The notes under the pieces: generated by a model
What the model saw: the letters and a program-made list of their open reading frames with translations, nothing else
Told to the model about the DNA's origin: nothing
Database searches by the model: none
From: Schistocerca nitens
Lineage: Eukaryota; Arthropoda; Insecta; Orthoptera; Acrididae
Length of the DNA: 64,000 nucleotides
Direction of reading: 5' to 3'
Assembly (NCBI RefSeq): GCF_023898315.1
Contig: NC_064622.1
Span: 166,118,178 to 166,182,177 of the forward strand
Program-made: the position numbers and the translations under genes
Part shown: positions 54,627 through 64,000 of the stretch, in pieces
How positions within the stretch are numbered: position 1 is the first letter of the stretch
Layout of the letters: each line of letters starts with the position of its first letter

Positions 54627-55090
54627 AGAGCAGTGTTGCAGAACGCTTTGGCACACCTCAGCACCTACGTCTGTTCAAAACCAAACATGAGTCCTTTGTT
54701 GATACTGTGCTCTACCATTTCAGACTTGTTGTTCGGTCAAAGTGGATTCTTCTGACTTACTCCATGTACTGCTGCCAGACACAAAGCTGCGCCTGGCCGA
54801 TATACTGCATGCTGCCTGATAACTGTACATACAAGGCATCTGCAGTCCTAGTTGGTCTGATTTAATGAAACATGCTTCACTTTTGTGTGTTCTGTAGAAG
54901 ATAGTTTATATGTGATATTTCTCCATTATCCTAACTGCATACAGAATGAATGCTATGCATTTGATCTCTTTTTGCAGCTTGTCTTCTTTTCTCCTGTTTG
55001 GCTGAAGAGTGCTTCTTGTTTTTGTCTTAGCGTAGTTATTCTTGTGGAAAGTCTCCCACAGATGCTCTAACTCAGCTGGCATACTCTCAT
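54627..55090. other. Unassigned intronic DNA
   Basis: Around 54650-54710 the plus strand reads RFGTPQHLRLFKTKHESF, which hints at a decayed retroelement piece, but I cannot place it. Confidence 0.3.
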
Positions 55091-55325
55091 TTACAGAATG
55101 AATTTTCACTCTGCAGGAGTGCTAAATCCACAATGTGCAGGAGAACTTCTGTGAAGAATGGAAGGTAGAAAAGAGAGAATGGCATACTAGCAGAACTGAA
55201 GCTGTGATGTCATGTTGTGAGTCGTGCTTGGATAACTCAGTCAGTAAACCACTTGCCCATATAAGGCAAAGCTTCCAAGTTGAAGTCTTAGTCTTTTTAC
55301 ACAGTTCTAATTCGCCAAGAAATTT
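55091..55325 (+). repeat. tRNA-related repeat (family C), internally deleted copy
   Basis: Starts ACAGAATGAATTTTCACTCT, continues GAGAACTTCTGTGAAGAATGG (compare 46738-46762) and contains the decayed tRNA-like core at about 55215-55290, ending near 'TTCTAATTCGCCAAGAAATT' (compare TTTTAATCTGCCAGGAAGTG at 46894). The segment between the outer end and the middle is missing. Confidence 0.75.
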
Positions 55326-55339
55326 CGACACTTATTTTG

Positions 55340-56760
55340 ATGCAAATGGCTCTGGCGCTGTGTACCAGACTGAAGATTGTTTTTCATCAGATGTCTAGGA
55401 ACAGTAGTCATTGATTTTCTTCCATCTCCATATGAATGTGATGTCATGTAAGCTGTTAAAGTGACATAGGAACCTGTGTCAGTTTTCTTCATGATGCCAC
55501 CAGACCATGAAGCTGTCTTCTACATATCTGTAGAATGTTTTTTGCTTCAGGTGTGCATTTTGAGAGCTATTTTCTCTCAAGAGTTATGTATATAATTTAG
55601 CAATATCTTGAGCTAGAGAAGACCCCATGGTGACTTTGTCCATTTCTCACAGAATTTCCTACCACATTGGAAGTAGGTGGTGGTGAGCAAATGTTGGAAC
55701 AGTTTAACCATGTCGTCATCAAACTGACCCTTGAGTAGTACCATGGAGTTTTCCAGTGGCACCCATGTGGAGAGATACGACGTCAAAGTGACTAGGTCAC
55801 AATTGTCCAGGCATACCCCTTGGAGTTTTTTCACAAACTCTTGTCAATGATTTGGTATGGACAATGACCCACAAGAGGTTTCAGCACATGTGCCAGATGT
55901 TTGCCTATGCTGTGTTGGAAGGACTTGCTCTTTATTTTTGGGAGACCATAAAGCCACAGTGGCTCCCTGGGGTAAAGCATTCTTAAATTATCATTGTCTA
56001 TGACTGAGTTGTTGAAGAGCAGATGATCTTCAGCATCACAGGGGGTGTAGAATCCCTCTCCACTTGCTAGTTTGCCTGACTGTGTAGTAATGTGTCAATC
56101 AGTCCTTCAGTAATCATCTGACCTTAACAATTCTTCCACTTTACCTTTATTTGATGTTAGGGATGCCATGGCATCTCCCTTGCAGATTGCCTGTATTCCC
56201 ATGTTCTGTCAAGGTGTTGGTCTTCAGCATTTTCGCCTTGTCAAGGACCCATAGGCCTCAGTAGTATTAGAGGAGAGCCCACGGAGGGCTTGTTCGACAC
56301 TGCTGCCGATGTTACTTTTAGGTAATATTCCTGGCACATGTGCCAGATTCAGACCTATTGAAAGCACTAAAATGTTGCCTCATCCATTTCCTTCACGGAC
56401 AGAATCTTGGTTGTCCTTGAATTCTATTGTTGATGTTAAGCACTTAGTCTCCAGAATTTGATGGAAGTCATTGCATTGTTTTGCGATAGCTCTCCACTTG
56501 CAGCACTCATATGTTATGAAGGTGTTTACATCCACCCACTGCCAAGTGCAGGCCAAGAGCCGAGATGCAAGGTGCAGGTGGCAGGTTAACAGAGTTCATG
56601 CAGTTTTGCCAAGTACTAGCGTGGTAACATGGATGTTCTCCTGTACGGAAGCTGAACTGGCGAGCAATAGAATGTGCTATGTCAGTGTTCATGGATTCTC
56701 ACAAGTTTGCAAACGGCAGCACCGCCTCATTGTTTTGGTTGTGATAAAATACTTGCTTGC
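55340..56760 (-). mobile_element. Penelope-like retroelement remnant
   Basis: On the minus strand the frame 55834-55613 contains PLENSMVLLKGQFDDDMVKL and FQHLLTTTYFQCGRKFCEKW, matching the palm region of Penelope-like reverse transcriptases (PLE-TI-LL..., HVLTTTYF-YN...). Text at 55450-55390 corresponds to the IEEDG-LPFLDV block. It is an old, broken fossil with several breaks; the terminal GIY-YIG endonuclease and the element ends were not identified. Confidence 0.65.
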
Positions 56761-56950
56761 ATTCAAAGCTCTGAATTGCCTGGCTTTTGCCTGTGTAGTC
56801 TCAAATCCTTCCCTCTGCTAACAGAATAAATTTTCTTCCTACACTCAGCATTTATCAGTGCATATGAAATCCTTGTGAACCTCACAAACCGTGGACTTCA
56901 CATGTTTCAGTGGTACAGACAGCTGTACATTAGATGCAACCACTTTGGAA
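56761..56950. other. Unassigned intronic DNA
   Basis: No feature recognised. Confidence 0.4.
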
Positions 56951-57250
56951 AGGTATCCGTAGAGACCAGAATAACATCCTGTTCCTGAAGAGGGCGATAG
57001 CTTTGTCATTAGTTGTAGCTGTTTGGATAATTGACTGATTTGGTCCTATAACATTAGCCAACATGACCTTGCTATGTCGTTACTGTAAACAAAGAGAAAC
57101 TATAGCTGTTGTGTTTCTCAAGAGGATGTGGTGGCACTACTGTAGAGTAGAATAATGACTGTATCGTCTTGGGCAAAATATTCCGCGCGTATGCATTCAG
57201 ACACCTGAGTGGGAACTACGCAGGAGGTTGTTAACATTGAGAAAAATACA
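56951..57250 (+). mobile_element. RTE-clade LINE 5' fragment (RTE-E), degraded
   Basis: Text GTTCCTGAAGAGGGCGATAG, 'GATAATTGACTGATTTGGTC', 'TGACCTTGCTATGTCGTTAC' and CTTGGGCAAAATATTCCG parallels the RTE-B 5' UTR and ORF start (11995-12275: GTTCCTGAAGAGGGGCAGCA ... CTTGGGTAAAATATTCCG). The initiator region reads ATAATGACTG instead of AAATGATGATG. Only ~300 bp are present and divergence is clearly greater than in RTE-A to D. Confidence 0.8.
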
Positions 57251-57951
57251 AAGTCACCCAGAAAAATGTATACACATGTTAAGAAACAAAAAGTATTACT
57301 TATGTGTTTATTTTACGTATAATAATTGATAACACATGTTGTACAAGCTTCAGTTCAACACATGGTACTTTCTCCCCAGGGGGCTCGTCACTCTTTGCCG
57401 GGTTTGTACTTGGCTACCATGGGGCCCCAGCCTTTACAGCACTTTTTCCCTTCCATGCTGTATGTCTATCCTCTTGCTATTTTTTTTCCCCTCGATTGGG
57501 GAACATGTCTGGGGTATTATTTGGAATGTTCTGCATTCTGTCACTGACATGCGAACAGTTTCAACTTTCTTTTTGGCTCCCTTTTCCTTTCTTTGTTTCC
57601 CTTCTTCTCTCTTTCCTTTGCTTCGGCATTTGAGGATCCTCTTTTATCTTCTTCCTCCCTGCATGCTCCTGAAGGCCAGCCCACACGTCTTGATGCATAA
57701 AAGGTGACTGGGTAATGCGTAATTCCCAGCCCCTGGTCAACAGGTAGGGTTCGCATGTACCCCCTGGTACAGGCCAGGCCCAGGGATGGGTGATTGCCTG
57801 AGTTGTAACCTTCCCAGATTGCCCATTGGTCCCTCCATCAGCTGTTCGGGTGGTGTGACCTGAGGTGTGAACAATCACCTAAGGCAGGTGCATCCCCTTG
57901 TGAAGGGGGCCCCCAGTTGGAAGGAGCGCGCCATTAGAGACACTAGCAATC

Positions 57952-58713
57952 ATGGGGGATTTCCTCACGATGAGTCACTCATCCCCTCCATCGATGTCGA
58001 TGAAATGTAAACGTAATGAGGCTACTGAATTGAAGGCCCTTTCCACTGCACTGCAGTTCCTTGTGGTATCACGTACTGAAGACGGTCAGTCCTACGCCAT
58101 GGTCAATCCATTTATTATTCAGAAAGGTGTTGATGGCATTGCTGGCCCTGTGGAATCCTGCTCTCATTTACGGTATGGCACTTTGCTTTTGGAGATGGCT
58201 TCCGATTCTCAATCACAACACCTACTTGCTGCCTCACTTCTCCATGGCTACCCTGCTTGTGTCGAGGCACATAGAACTTCGAATTCTTCCCGTGGTGTAA
58301 TTTACACCTGGCTGCTTGATGGTCTAACAGAGGCCGAAATACAATCTTACCTCACTGATCAGGGTGTCATTACCATCCATCGTGTAATGAAAAGGGTCGA
58401 TTCCTCCTTGGTGCCCACCCGCACTCTTTTCCTCACCTTTGATAGGGCGGTGCTGCCGTCCAAGATTAAAGCAGGCTACAAAATCATCACAGTCCGGCCG
58501 TACATTGTGAATCCGATGTGCTGCTACCAGTGTCATCAGTTCTATCACACTAGAATGTCTTGTCGACACCTAGCCAAATGCGTAACCTGTGGCAGGGATG
58601 CACATGAGGGAAAATGTCCGCCTCCTTCTCCCCACTGTATCAACTGCAATGGTGGCCACACTGCCTCTTCCCAGGATTGTCCCACGTATCTAGATGAGCG
58701 GGCTGTTCAGTAG
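57952..58713 (+). pseudogene. I-clade LINE ORF1, gag-like zinc-knuckle protein
   Basis: The ATG at 57952 opens 253 codons: N-terminal acidic/hydrophobic region, RNA-binding-like fold (IIQKGVDGIAG, GTLLLEMAS), a TRTLFLTFDRAVLPSKIKAG segment, then CYQCHQFYHTRMSC (a perfect CX2CX4HX4C knuckle), CVTCGRDAHEGKC (CX2CX4HX3C) and CINCNGGHTASSQDC. It would bind element RNA in a ribonucleoprotein. The frame ends at TAG 58711; Pro/Ser-rich and basic text continues to about 59300 in the neighbouring frame (58732-59295), so the ORF1 tail is cut off. Confidence 0.82.
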
Positions 58714-59364
58714 ATTCGGGTAAAGGAAAAAGTGCCTTACCCAGTAGCTCGCAAGTTACTGCCGAGTCGCAAACCCTGTCTTCTCCCATCTGGCACTTAT
58801 TGTTCAGTTCTTGTTACCCCTCGCTCCATGAAGGACATGGCTACGCAAACATGCGACCTCAAATTTGGCTCTGAGGTTGTGAAGTCGCCCAGTGTCAAGG
58901 TAGCATCGTTGTCCCCCCGTCCCACTGTGCAAAAAACTGTCAAACTCTCGCCTAAAGGGGCGAAGCTACCTCTACACAACCGGCAGGCAGGAAAGGACAG
59001 AAGGAGTACTCCCAAGAAGAATTCCTCCGTCTCTCCAGCCAAACAACACCCAAGTCTTCCTCTAATCAGAACGGCTCAAAGAAATCCGCTAAAGACACAG
59101 TCTTCTTGTTCACCAACTCGAAGATCCTGCTTGGCAGTGTCGCCACGTGGTCACTTAGCCCGGCTGGCCTCTGTCTCACCAGTGTGCACCACCAACTGTT
59201 TTTCGAGTGTTGGGTCCCATAGACCGACTGCACAACCATGCAGATGCTTCTGTGGACCCCATGGAGCAGGATTCTCCTGCTTCTGTTCCCTGTAGTAACA
59301 ACTCTCCATCGGCTGTCCTTCGGAGGCCACCGAGTTGACACCCCTACATCTCTTCATCCTCATG

Positions 59365-60060
59365 ACTGTCCTTCAATGGAATGTTCGTGGCCTTTGGTCC
59401 CACAAAGAGGATTTACAGCTGCTTCTAGCATCACAGCATCCCCTTGCACTCTGCCTTCAGGAAACGAAATTGCACCCTCAAGACCACTTTGGGTTTCCAC
59501 ATTACTTACTGATTCGTTTTGACCTTCCCCCTGAGGTCAGTATCCCATCTCATGTGGGCGTGATCCTGCTTATACGGGATGACCTTCATAGTCAACCCAT
59601 CTCCCTGACTACTTGTCTTCAAGCTTTTGCAGTTCACCTTTTCCTTCCCCACCTGACTTTCTCCCTCTGTAGCATTTATGTACCTCCATCCTTCGATATC
59701 GTCAGGGCTGACTTCTTTCAGCTTATTGGGCAGCTACCTCCACCGGTTTTGCTACACGGTGACTTTAATGCACATCATCCCCTTTGGGGTTCTCTCAGGA
59801 CCTGCCATAGAGATGCCCTCTTGGCTGACCTTCTTAACCAACTCAACCTCTTCTGCCTTAACACTGGAGCACACACTTTCCTTTCTGACTCCTTGCACAC
59901 TTATTCCCATTTGGACCTCTCCTTTTGCACTGCCCAGCTTGCCCATCGTCTTGAGTGGTCCGATCTTGCTGACGCCTACTCGAGCGACCGTTTCCTGTGT
60001 GCTCTCCATCTGCTGACTCCTACCCCATCCACATGCATGCCCAAATGGCAGCTTCCTTAG
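59365..60060 (+). pseudogene. I-clade LINE endonuclease
   Basis: From the ATG at 59365: MTVLQWNVRGLWSHKEDLQL (Asn block), LCLQETKLHPQDHFG (Glu block), HVGVILLIRDD, CSIYVPPSF, LLHGDFNAHHPLWGS (Asp/Asn block), SHLDLSFCTAQLA and DLADAYSSDRFLC, where the final block is usually SDH. The change to SDR removes the catalytic His. The frame ends at 60058-60060; RT linker sequence follows with a frameshift. Confidence 0.85.
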
Positions 60061-61004
60061 GCTGACTGGCAGCTTTACTCCTCCCTGGCAACCTTCGCAG
60101 AACAAGATTTCCTCAGTTGCAATGACCAGGTGGACTAATCTCACCAATGTTATCCTTACTGCTGTAGAACGTTCCATTCCTCACACTTCCTCTTTACCAC
60201 GTCGTGTCCCAGTCCCTTGGACTGAGGCATGCAGCGACAAAATGCATGTACAGAGACGTGCTCTCCGTGATTTTAACTGCCACTCTATGCTGGCAAACTG
60301 CATCCATTATAAACAGACGTGCAAAGTGTCGTTGAGTTATTCAGGATAGCAAAAGAGCTACTTGGGTTTCATCCACGAGTTCTTTTAACAGTTCCACACC
60401 TTCCTCTGTCATGTCGGCCAATCTCAGACTGCTCTTTGGAACCAAGGTCCATTCCCCCATTTCTGGCCTGACAGTAGGTGCCGATGTCATCATGGATCCA
60501 GTTGCTATCTCCAACACCTTGGGCCGCCATTTTGCGGAAGTTTCGAGCTCTTTCCACTATCACCCTGCCTTTATCCATCAGGAACGAGTGGAGGAGGCTT
60601 GGGCAATATTCTTCTCTTCTCTGAATCATGAGCGCTACAATGCTGCCTTCACTATGAGGGATCTAGATCATGCTCTCAGTTCATCCCAGTCCTCCGCCCC
60701 AGGGCCAGACGCTATCCACATTCAGATGTTGCAACACCTCTCTCTTGCAGGCAAGCACTTCCTGCTTAACACGTACAACTGCATGTGGGCTGAGGGCACA
60801 TTTCCTGGACACTTGTGTGAAGCCACCGTCATATCCATACCTAAGCCTGATAAGAACAAAAACCTTCCTTCTAGCTACCGCCCCATCTGTCGTACCAGCC
60901 GCATTTGCAAGGTGCTAGAACATATGAGTCATGCCCGGCTTGTGTGGTGGCTCAAGTCTCACCATTTACTCATGAATGCACAGTGTGGATTTCGAGCATG
61001 GTGT
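60061..61004 (+). pseudogene. I-clade LINE linker and RT fingers
   Basis: The linker (IPHTSSLPRRVPVPWTEAC) has stops near 60347. The frame at 60411-61004 then reads DPVAISNTLGRHFAEVSSS, SSAPGPDAIHIQMLQHLSLA, ATVISIPKPDKNKNLPSSYR and NAQCGFRAWCST, where the CR1 fragment begins. Fingers and palm start are recognisable. Confidence 0.8.
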
Positions 61005-61326
61005 TCTACATCTACATCAACATCCATACTCCGCAAGCCACCTGACGGTGTGTGGCAGAGGGTACCCTGAGTACCTCTATCGGTTCTCCCTTCTATTCCA
61101 GTCTCGTATCATTCATGGAAAGAAGGATTGTCGGTATGCTTCTGTGTGGGCTCTAATCTCTCTGATTTTATCCTCATGGTCTCTTCGCGAGATAAACGTA
61201 GGAGGGAGCAATATACTGCTTGACTCTTCGGTGAAGGTATGTTCTCGAAACTTTAACAAAAGCCCGTACCGAGCTACTGAGCGTCTCTCCCGCAGAGTCT
61301 TCCACTGGAGTTTATCTATCATCTGC
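61005..61326 (-). mobile_element. CR1-like LINE 3' fragment inserted in the I-clade LINE
   Basis: Left edge is ACATCTACATCAACATCCAT, a short ACATCT-repeat tail, followed by ACTCCGCAAGCCACCTGACG. This matches the 3' end of CR1-intact (ACTCCGCGAGCCACCTTACG at 35998). The minus frame 61322-61113 has LQWKTLRERRSVARYGLLLK, LPPTFISRRDHEDKIREIRA and TEAYRQSFFP, closely matching the ORF2 C-terminus. Its removal rejoins the I-clade frame from GFRAWCST to TVDRLVTL. Confidence 0.92.
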
Positions 61327-62650
61327 AGTTGACCGTCTCGTTACTTTGTCTACCCATGTCGTGTTGTTTTGTGCTGAAATCCCCCATGTCATGAATGGTT
61401 CTGTGCTGAAATCCCAGACTGTGGCCATGTTTTTCGATTTAGAGAAGGCCTACGACACCTGCTGGAGAACTGGTATCCCCCATAGTCTTCACACGTCGGG
61501 CTTCTGTGGGCGCCTGCCCTGTTTTCTACGGGCATTTTTATATGACCGAGTTTTCAGGGTGCATGTGGGTTCCGCCTTGTCAGACACCTTTATTCAGGAA
61601 AATGGTGTATCTCAGGGTTCCATCCTGAGCGTCATCCTCTTTGCTATCACCATTAACCCTATAATGGCCTGTCTCCCACTGGGCATCTCCGGCTCCCTTT
61701 TTGTCGATGATTTTACCATCTTTTGCAGTTCTCCACAGACCTGTCTCACTGAGCTGCATCTTCAGCACTGTTTCGATCATCTTCACATCTGGAGCATCAC
61801 CAACGGCTTTCGCTTTTCCACTGAGAAAACTGTCTGTATGAATTTCTGACGGTGCAAATGATTTCTCCCGCCATCTCTACATCTTGGGCCCGTTGCCCTT
61901 CCGTTTTTTGACACTATAAAATTCCTGGGGCTCATGCTCGATAGGAAACACTCTTGGTCCTCCCATGTCTCTTACTTGGCAGCCCGCTGTACGCAGCCCC
62001 TCAATGTCCTACATGTCCTCAATGGTACTTCTTGGGGTGTCGATCGAACTACACTCCTCTGTTTGTACTGGTCCCTTGTCCATTCGAAACTTGACTATGG
62101 GTGCTTTGTTTATGCATCTGCTTACCCATTCCTATTACGCCCTCTCAACACTATCCATCATCATGGCATCCGTTTAGCCACAGGCGCCTTTTACACCAGC
62201 CCGGTTGAGAGTCTATATGCTGAAGCTGCTGAACTACCACTGTACTACTGCCATGACTTTCTTCTCAACAGGTATGCATGCCATTTGTCTGCAATGCGTG
62301 GCCACCCTTCCTATGTTTCCTCCTTTGATGATTTCTTAGATCGTCAGTATGGGGCTCATCCCTCTTCTCTTTTACCTCCTGAAGTCCGCTTTCGCCACTT
62401 GCTACAGTGGCTTAACTTCACGCTACCTGCAACTTTCCCAGTGGGTGTGAACCCTTCAACCCCTTGGCTTCGTGAAGTGGCTCATGTTAATCTTGGCCTT
62501 CATTCGCTTCCTAAGGACACTACTCCAGCCTCAGTTTATCGCCTTCAGTTTCACAACCTTCACATGGAACTTAGTGCTAGTACCTTTGTATACACTGATG
62601 GTTCTTGGACTGACCGTGGGGTTGGGTGTGCCTTCGTCATTGGCCCCTGA
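61327..62650 (+). pseudogene. I-clade LINE RT palm, thumb and connection
   Basis: Frames read AMFFDLEKAYDTCWRTGI, ENGVSQGSILSVILFAITIN, SLFVDDFTIFCSS and CFDHLHIWSITNGFRFSTEK up to 61849. After a frameshift come FLGLMLDRKHSWSSHVSYLA, LYWSLVHSKLDYGCFVY, TGAFYTSPVESLYAEAAELP and NPSTPWLREVAHVNLGL. The catalytic VDD is kept. Breaks occur near 61849-61934 and at 62648. Confidence 0.85.
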
Positions 62651-63383
62651 GTCTTTTGATATCGCCTTCCGGCACACTCCTCAGTATTTATAACCAAGCT
62701 TTTCACCTTGTATCAGGCCACGGAGTACATCCGGCGGCACAGCCTACCAAATTGTGTCCTCTGCCCAGACTCACTCAGTGCCCTCCAAAGTCTTAGTGCG
62801 CTGTACACTGCTCATCCCTTAGTTCAATTGGTCCGGGAAAACTGTCACTTGTTCACTCTTGGTGGAGCCAATGTCAAGTTTCTGTGGGTCCCTGGTCATG
62901 TCGCAGTCTGCCAGGAAACTAGGCTGCTGACGCTTCTGCCAAGGCTGCAGTTCTTGTACCTCGGTCCGCGAGTACCTCTGTTCCCTCCAATGATATCTGC
63001 ATTGCTGTCTGTCAAGTGATGGTGTCCCTTTGGCATCACCAATGGTCCTCTCCCTTCATGGGAATAAGCTTTGGCTCATTAAGCCTCTCCCGGCACCTTG
63101 GACGACCTCCTGTAGGCCTTCCTGCCGGAAGAAGATTATTTTAACTCTGCTGCATTTTGGGAACTGCCTTTTTAGCCATCAGTGGCGCTGCTCCCCACTT
63201 TGTACACATTACACCCAAATCTTAACTGTCCGCCACTATCTGCTGGAATGCCCTGTTTTTACCGATTTACATTCCAGCTTGCATTTGCTATCCGATTTAT
63301 CAGCTGTTTTAGCAAATGACATACGGGCTGTCGACCGCATTTTACTTTTTATCCGCTTAAGCAATATGGTGAAGGCCAATTAA
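62584..63383 (+). pseudogene. I-clade LINE RNase H domain and C-terminal zinc motif
   Basis: TFVYTDGSWTDRGVGCAFVI holds the first Asp of RNase H. After a stop, CVLCPDSLSALQSLSALYT (third acidic block) and NVKFLWVPGHVAVCQET (last block, with the final NE-AD segment damaged) follow. The last frame (63030-63383) ends with TVRHYLLECPVFTDLHSSLH, a C-terminal motif common in I and Jockey LINEs. At least two frame breaks. Confidence 0.82.
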
Positions 63384-63582
63384 TTTTTAGTTTTGGATCT
63401 CTGTTTTTGTATGGCATTGTCTTAGCCCTTTTTCCACGCGCCTTGTTTAGCTGTCTCCTATTCTGTCCATTGCGACTGACATAGTCATTTCCCTTGTCTC
63501 TTTGTTTGTGTTGTATAGCTTTGTCTTGGGTACATATGACCTCAGTTGTTTCTTGCACCATAAAAACAAAAAACAAAAAATA

Positions 63583-64000
63583 GTTTCTTTAAATGTTCAA
63601 AATGTTCACCGTTGGCAGCTGTACACGTTGCAGAACGACGAGTGGTCACCACAACTACGTCAGTCAGTGTTACAGTAGAGATTGCTGCACATGTCGCTGT
63701 AATCTCCTGGAGAAGTTCCTCCAGTGTGCGTGGATTACGTCGATATGCATTATCTTTCACAGTTCCCTACAAGTAAAAGTCCATAAGTGTTCGATCTGGT
63801 GACTGTGGAGCAAATCAATGGGCCCTCTTTGTCCAATCCAATGCCCCAGAACATTGTCATCCAGTAAAGCTCATATGGTTAGGCGGTAGTGTGGTGGCAC
63901 CCCATCATGTTGGTAGAAGACCTCTTCATCAGTTCCATAAAGTGCACGTATGCCTGGCAAAATTGATGTGCGTAACATTTCCAGGCACACTTCTCCAGTG
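63583..64000 (-). mobile_element. DDE transposase fragment running off the window
   Basis: The minus strand reads QSPDRTLMDFYL-GTVKDNAY, then RRNPRTLEELLQEITATCAA and RSATCTAANGEHFEHLKK down to 63599. This is the C-terminal part of an IS630/Tc1-like DDE transposase found widely in insect genomes (PRSPDLTPMDFYLWG...). The SPDLTPMD block is partly altered and a stop follows DFYL. The N-terminal half would lie beyond 64000. Confidence 0.75.

Larger units (their letters stand above)
57370..63582 (+). mobile_element. I-clade LINE with gag-like ORF1 and RNase H domain
   Basis: A long element with a 5' UTR (about 57370-57951), a gag-like ORF1 with three zinc knuckles, an APE-type endonuclease, an RT with SLFVDDFTIF, an RNase H domain (VYTDGSWTD) and a C-terminal HYLLECPVF zinc-type motif. 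It ends in an A-rich tail at about 63561-63582. The RNase H domain places it in the I group rather than Jockey or CR1. A CR1-like 3' fragment (61005-61326) splits its RT. Codon quality is good but frames are broken several times. Confidence 0.88.

Noticed and set aside
57304-57707. Overlapping frames of 73-123 codons before the I-clade ORF1
   Set aside because: They lie in the element's pyrimidine-rich 5' UTR and overlap in all frames without recognised motifs.

Overview
The window looks like insect nuclear DNA, most likely from an orthopteran (acridid grasshopper-like) genome. It is AT-rich, intron-rich and rich in microsatellites. It is packed with transposable elements, including two copies of the tRNA-derived SINE that I recognise as abundant in Schistocerca-type genomes. 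The order-level call is inference from remembered repeat families. There are no bacterial operons, no CRISPR array, no rRNA genes and no recognisable LTR or capsid-bearing element.

The only host coding sequence I can support is a short first coding exon at 28129-28256 (+). It encodes the first ~42 residues of an oxysterol-binding protein (OSBP) with the start of its PH domain. An in-frame stop lies just upstream of the ATG and a GTAAG-like donor follows. I found no second exon, so the remaining ~35.7 kb should be intron 1 of this gene and the first 28 kb its upstream flank.

Left part (1-28 kb): an old CR1-like LINE (+, about 1.6-10.85 kb) is split by a Jockey/CR1-group LINE (3.5-8.6 kb), which is itself split by a 5'-truncated RTE-clade LINE (5.96-7.39 kb). 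The old LINE also holds a SINE and a 787-bp foldback element. A mariner (11.52-14.80 kb) is split by a second RTE copy. Next come a hairpin element with a 12-bp target duplication (14.99-15.30 kb), a second Jockey/CR1-group LINE (15.4-21 kb) carrying a mariner-derived palindrome and another hairpin element with a 14-bp target duplication (20.24-20.65 kb), and a minus-strand LINE (21.4-24.4 kb) split by a Tc1-family element (21.62-23.02 kb). Tc1 and CR1 remnants and a 121-bp RTE tail lie before the OSBP exon.

Right part (28.3-64 kb, presumed intron): an RTE-like LINE remnant, a (CT)(AC)(GA) microsatellite, a SINE, a mariner interrupted by ~366 bp, and a CR1-like LINE (35.97-39.75 kb, -) with both ORFs open. 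After these come more CR1 pieces, a second Tc1 element, a 0.63-kb SINE-derived palindrome, an almost complete RTE LINE with an 11-bp target duplication (50.06-53.32 kb), two further SINE-family copies, a Penelope-like remnant and an I-clade LINE with an RNase H domain (57.4-63.6 kb) split by a CR1 tail. A DDE transposase fragment runs off the end. The genes do not form a pathway: the window is one gene 5' end embedded in layered transposon insertions. The most unusual signal is the recurrent formation of long inverted repeats from unrelated elements, including a hairpin family with LINE-style target duplications.
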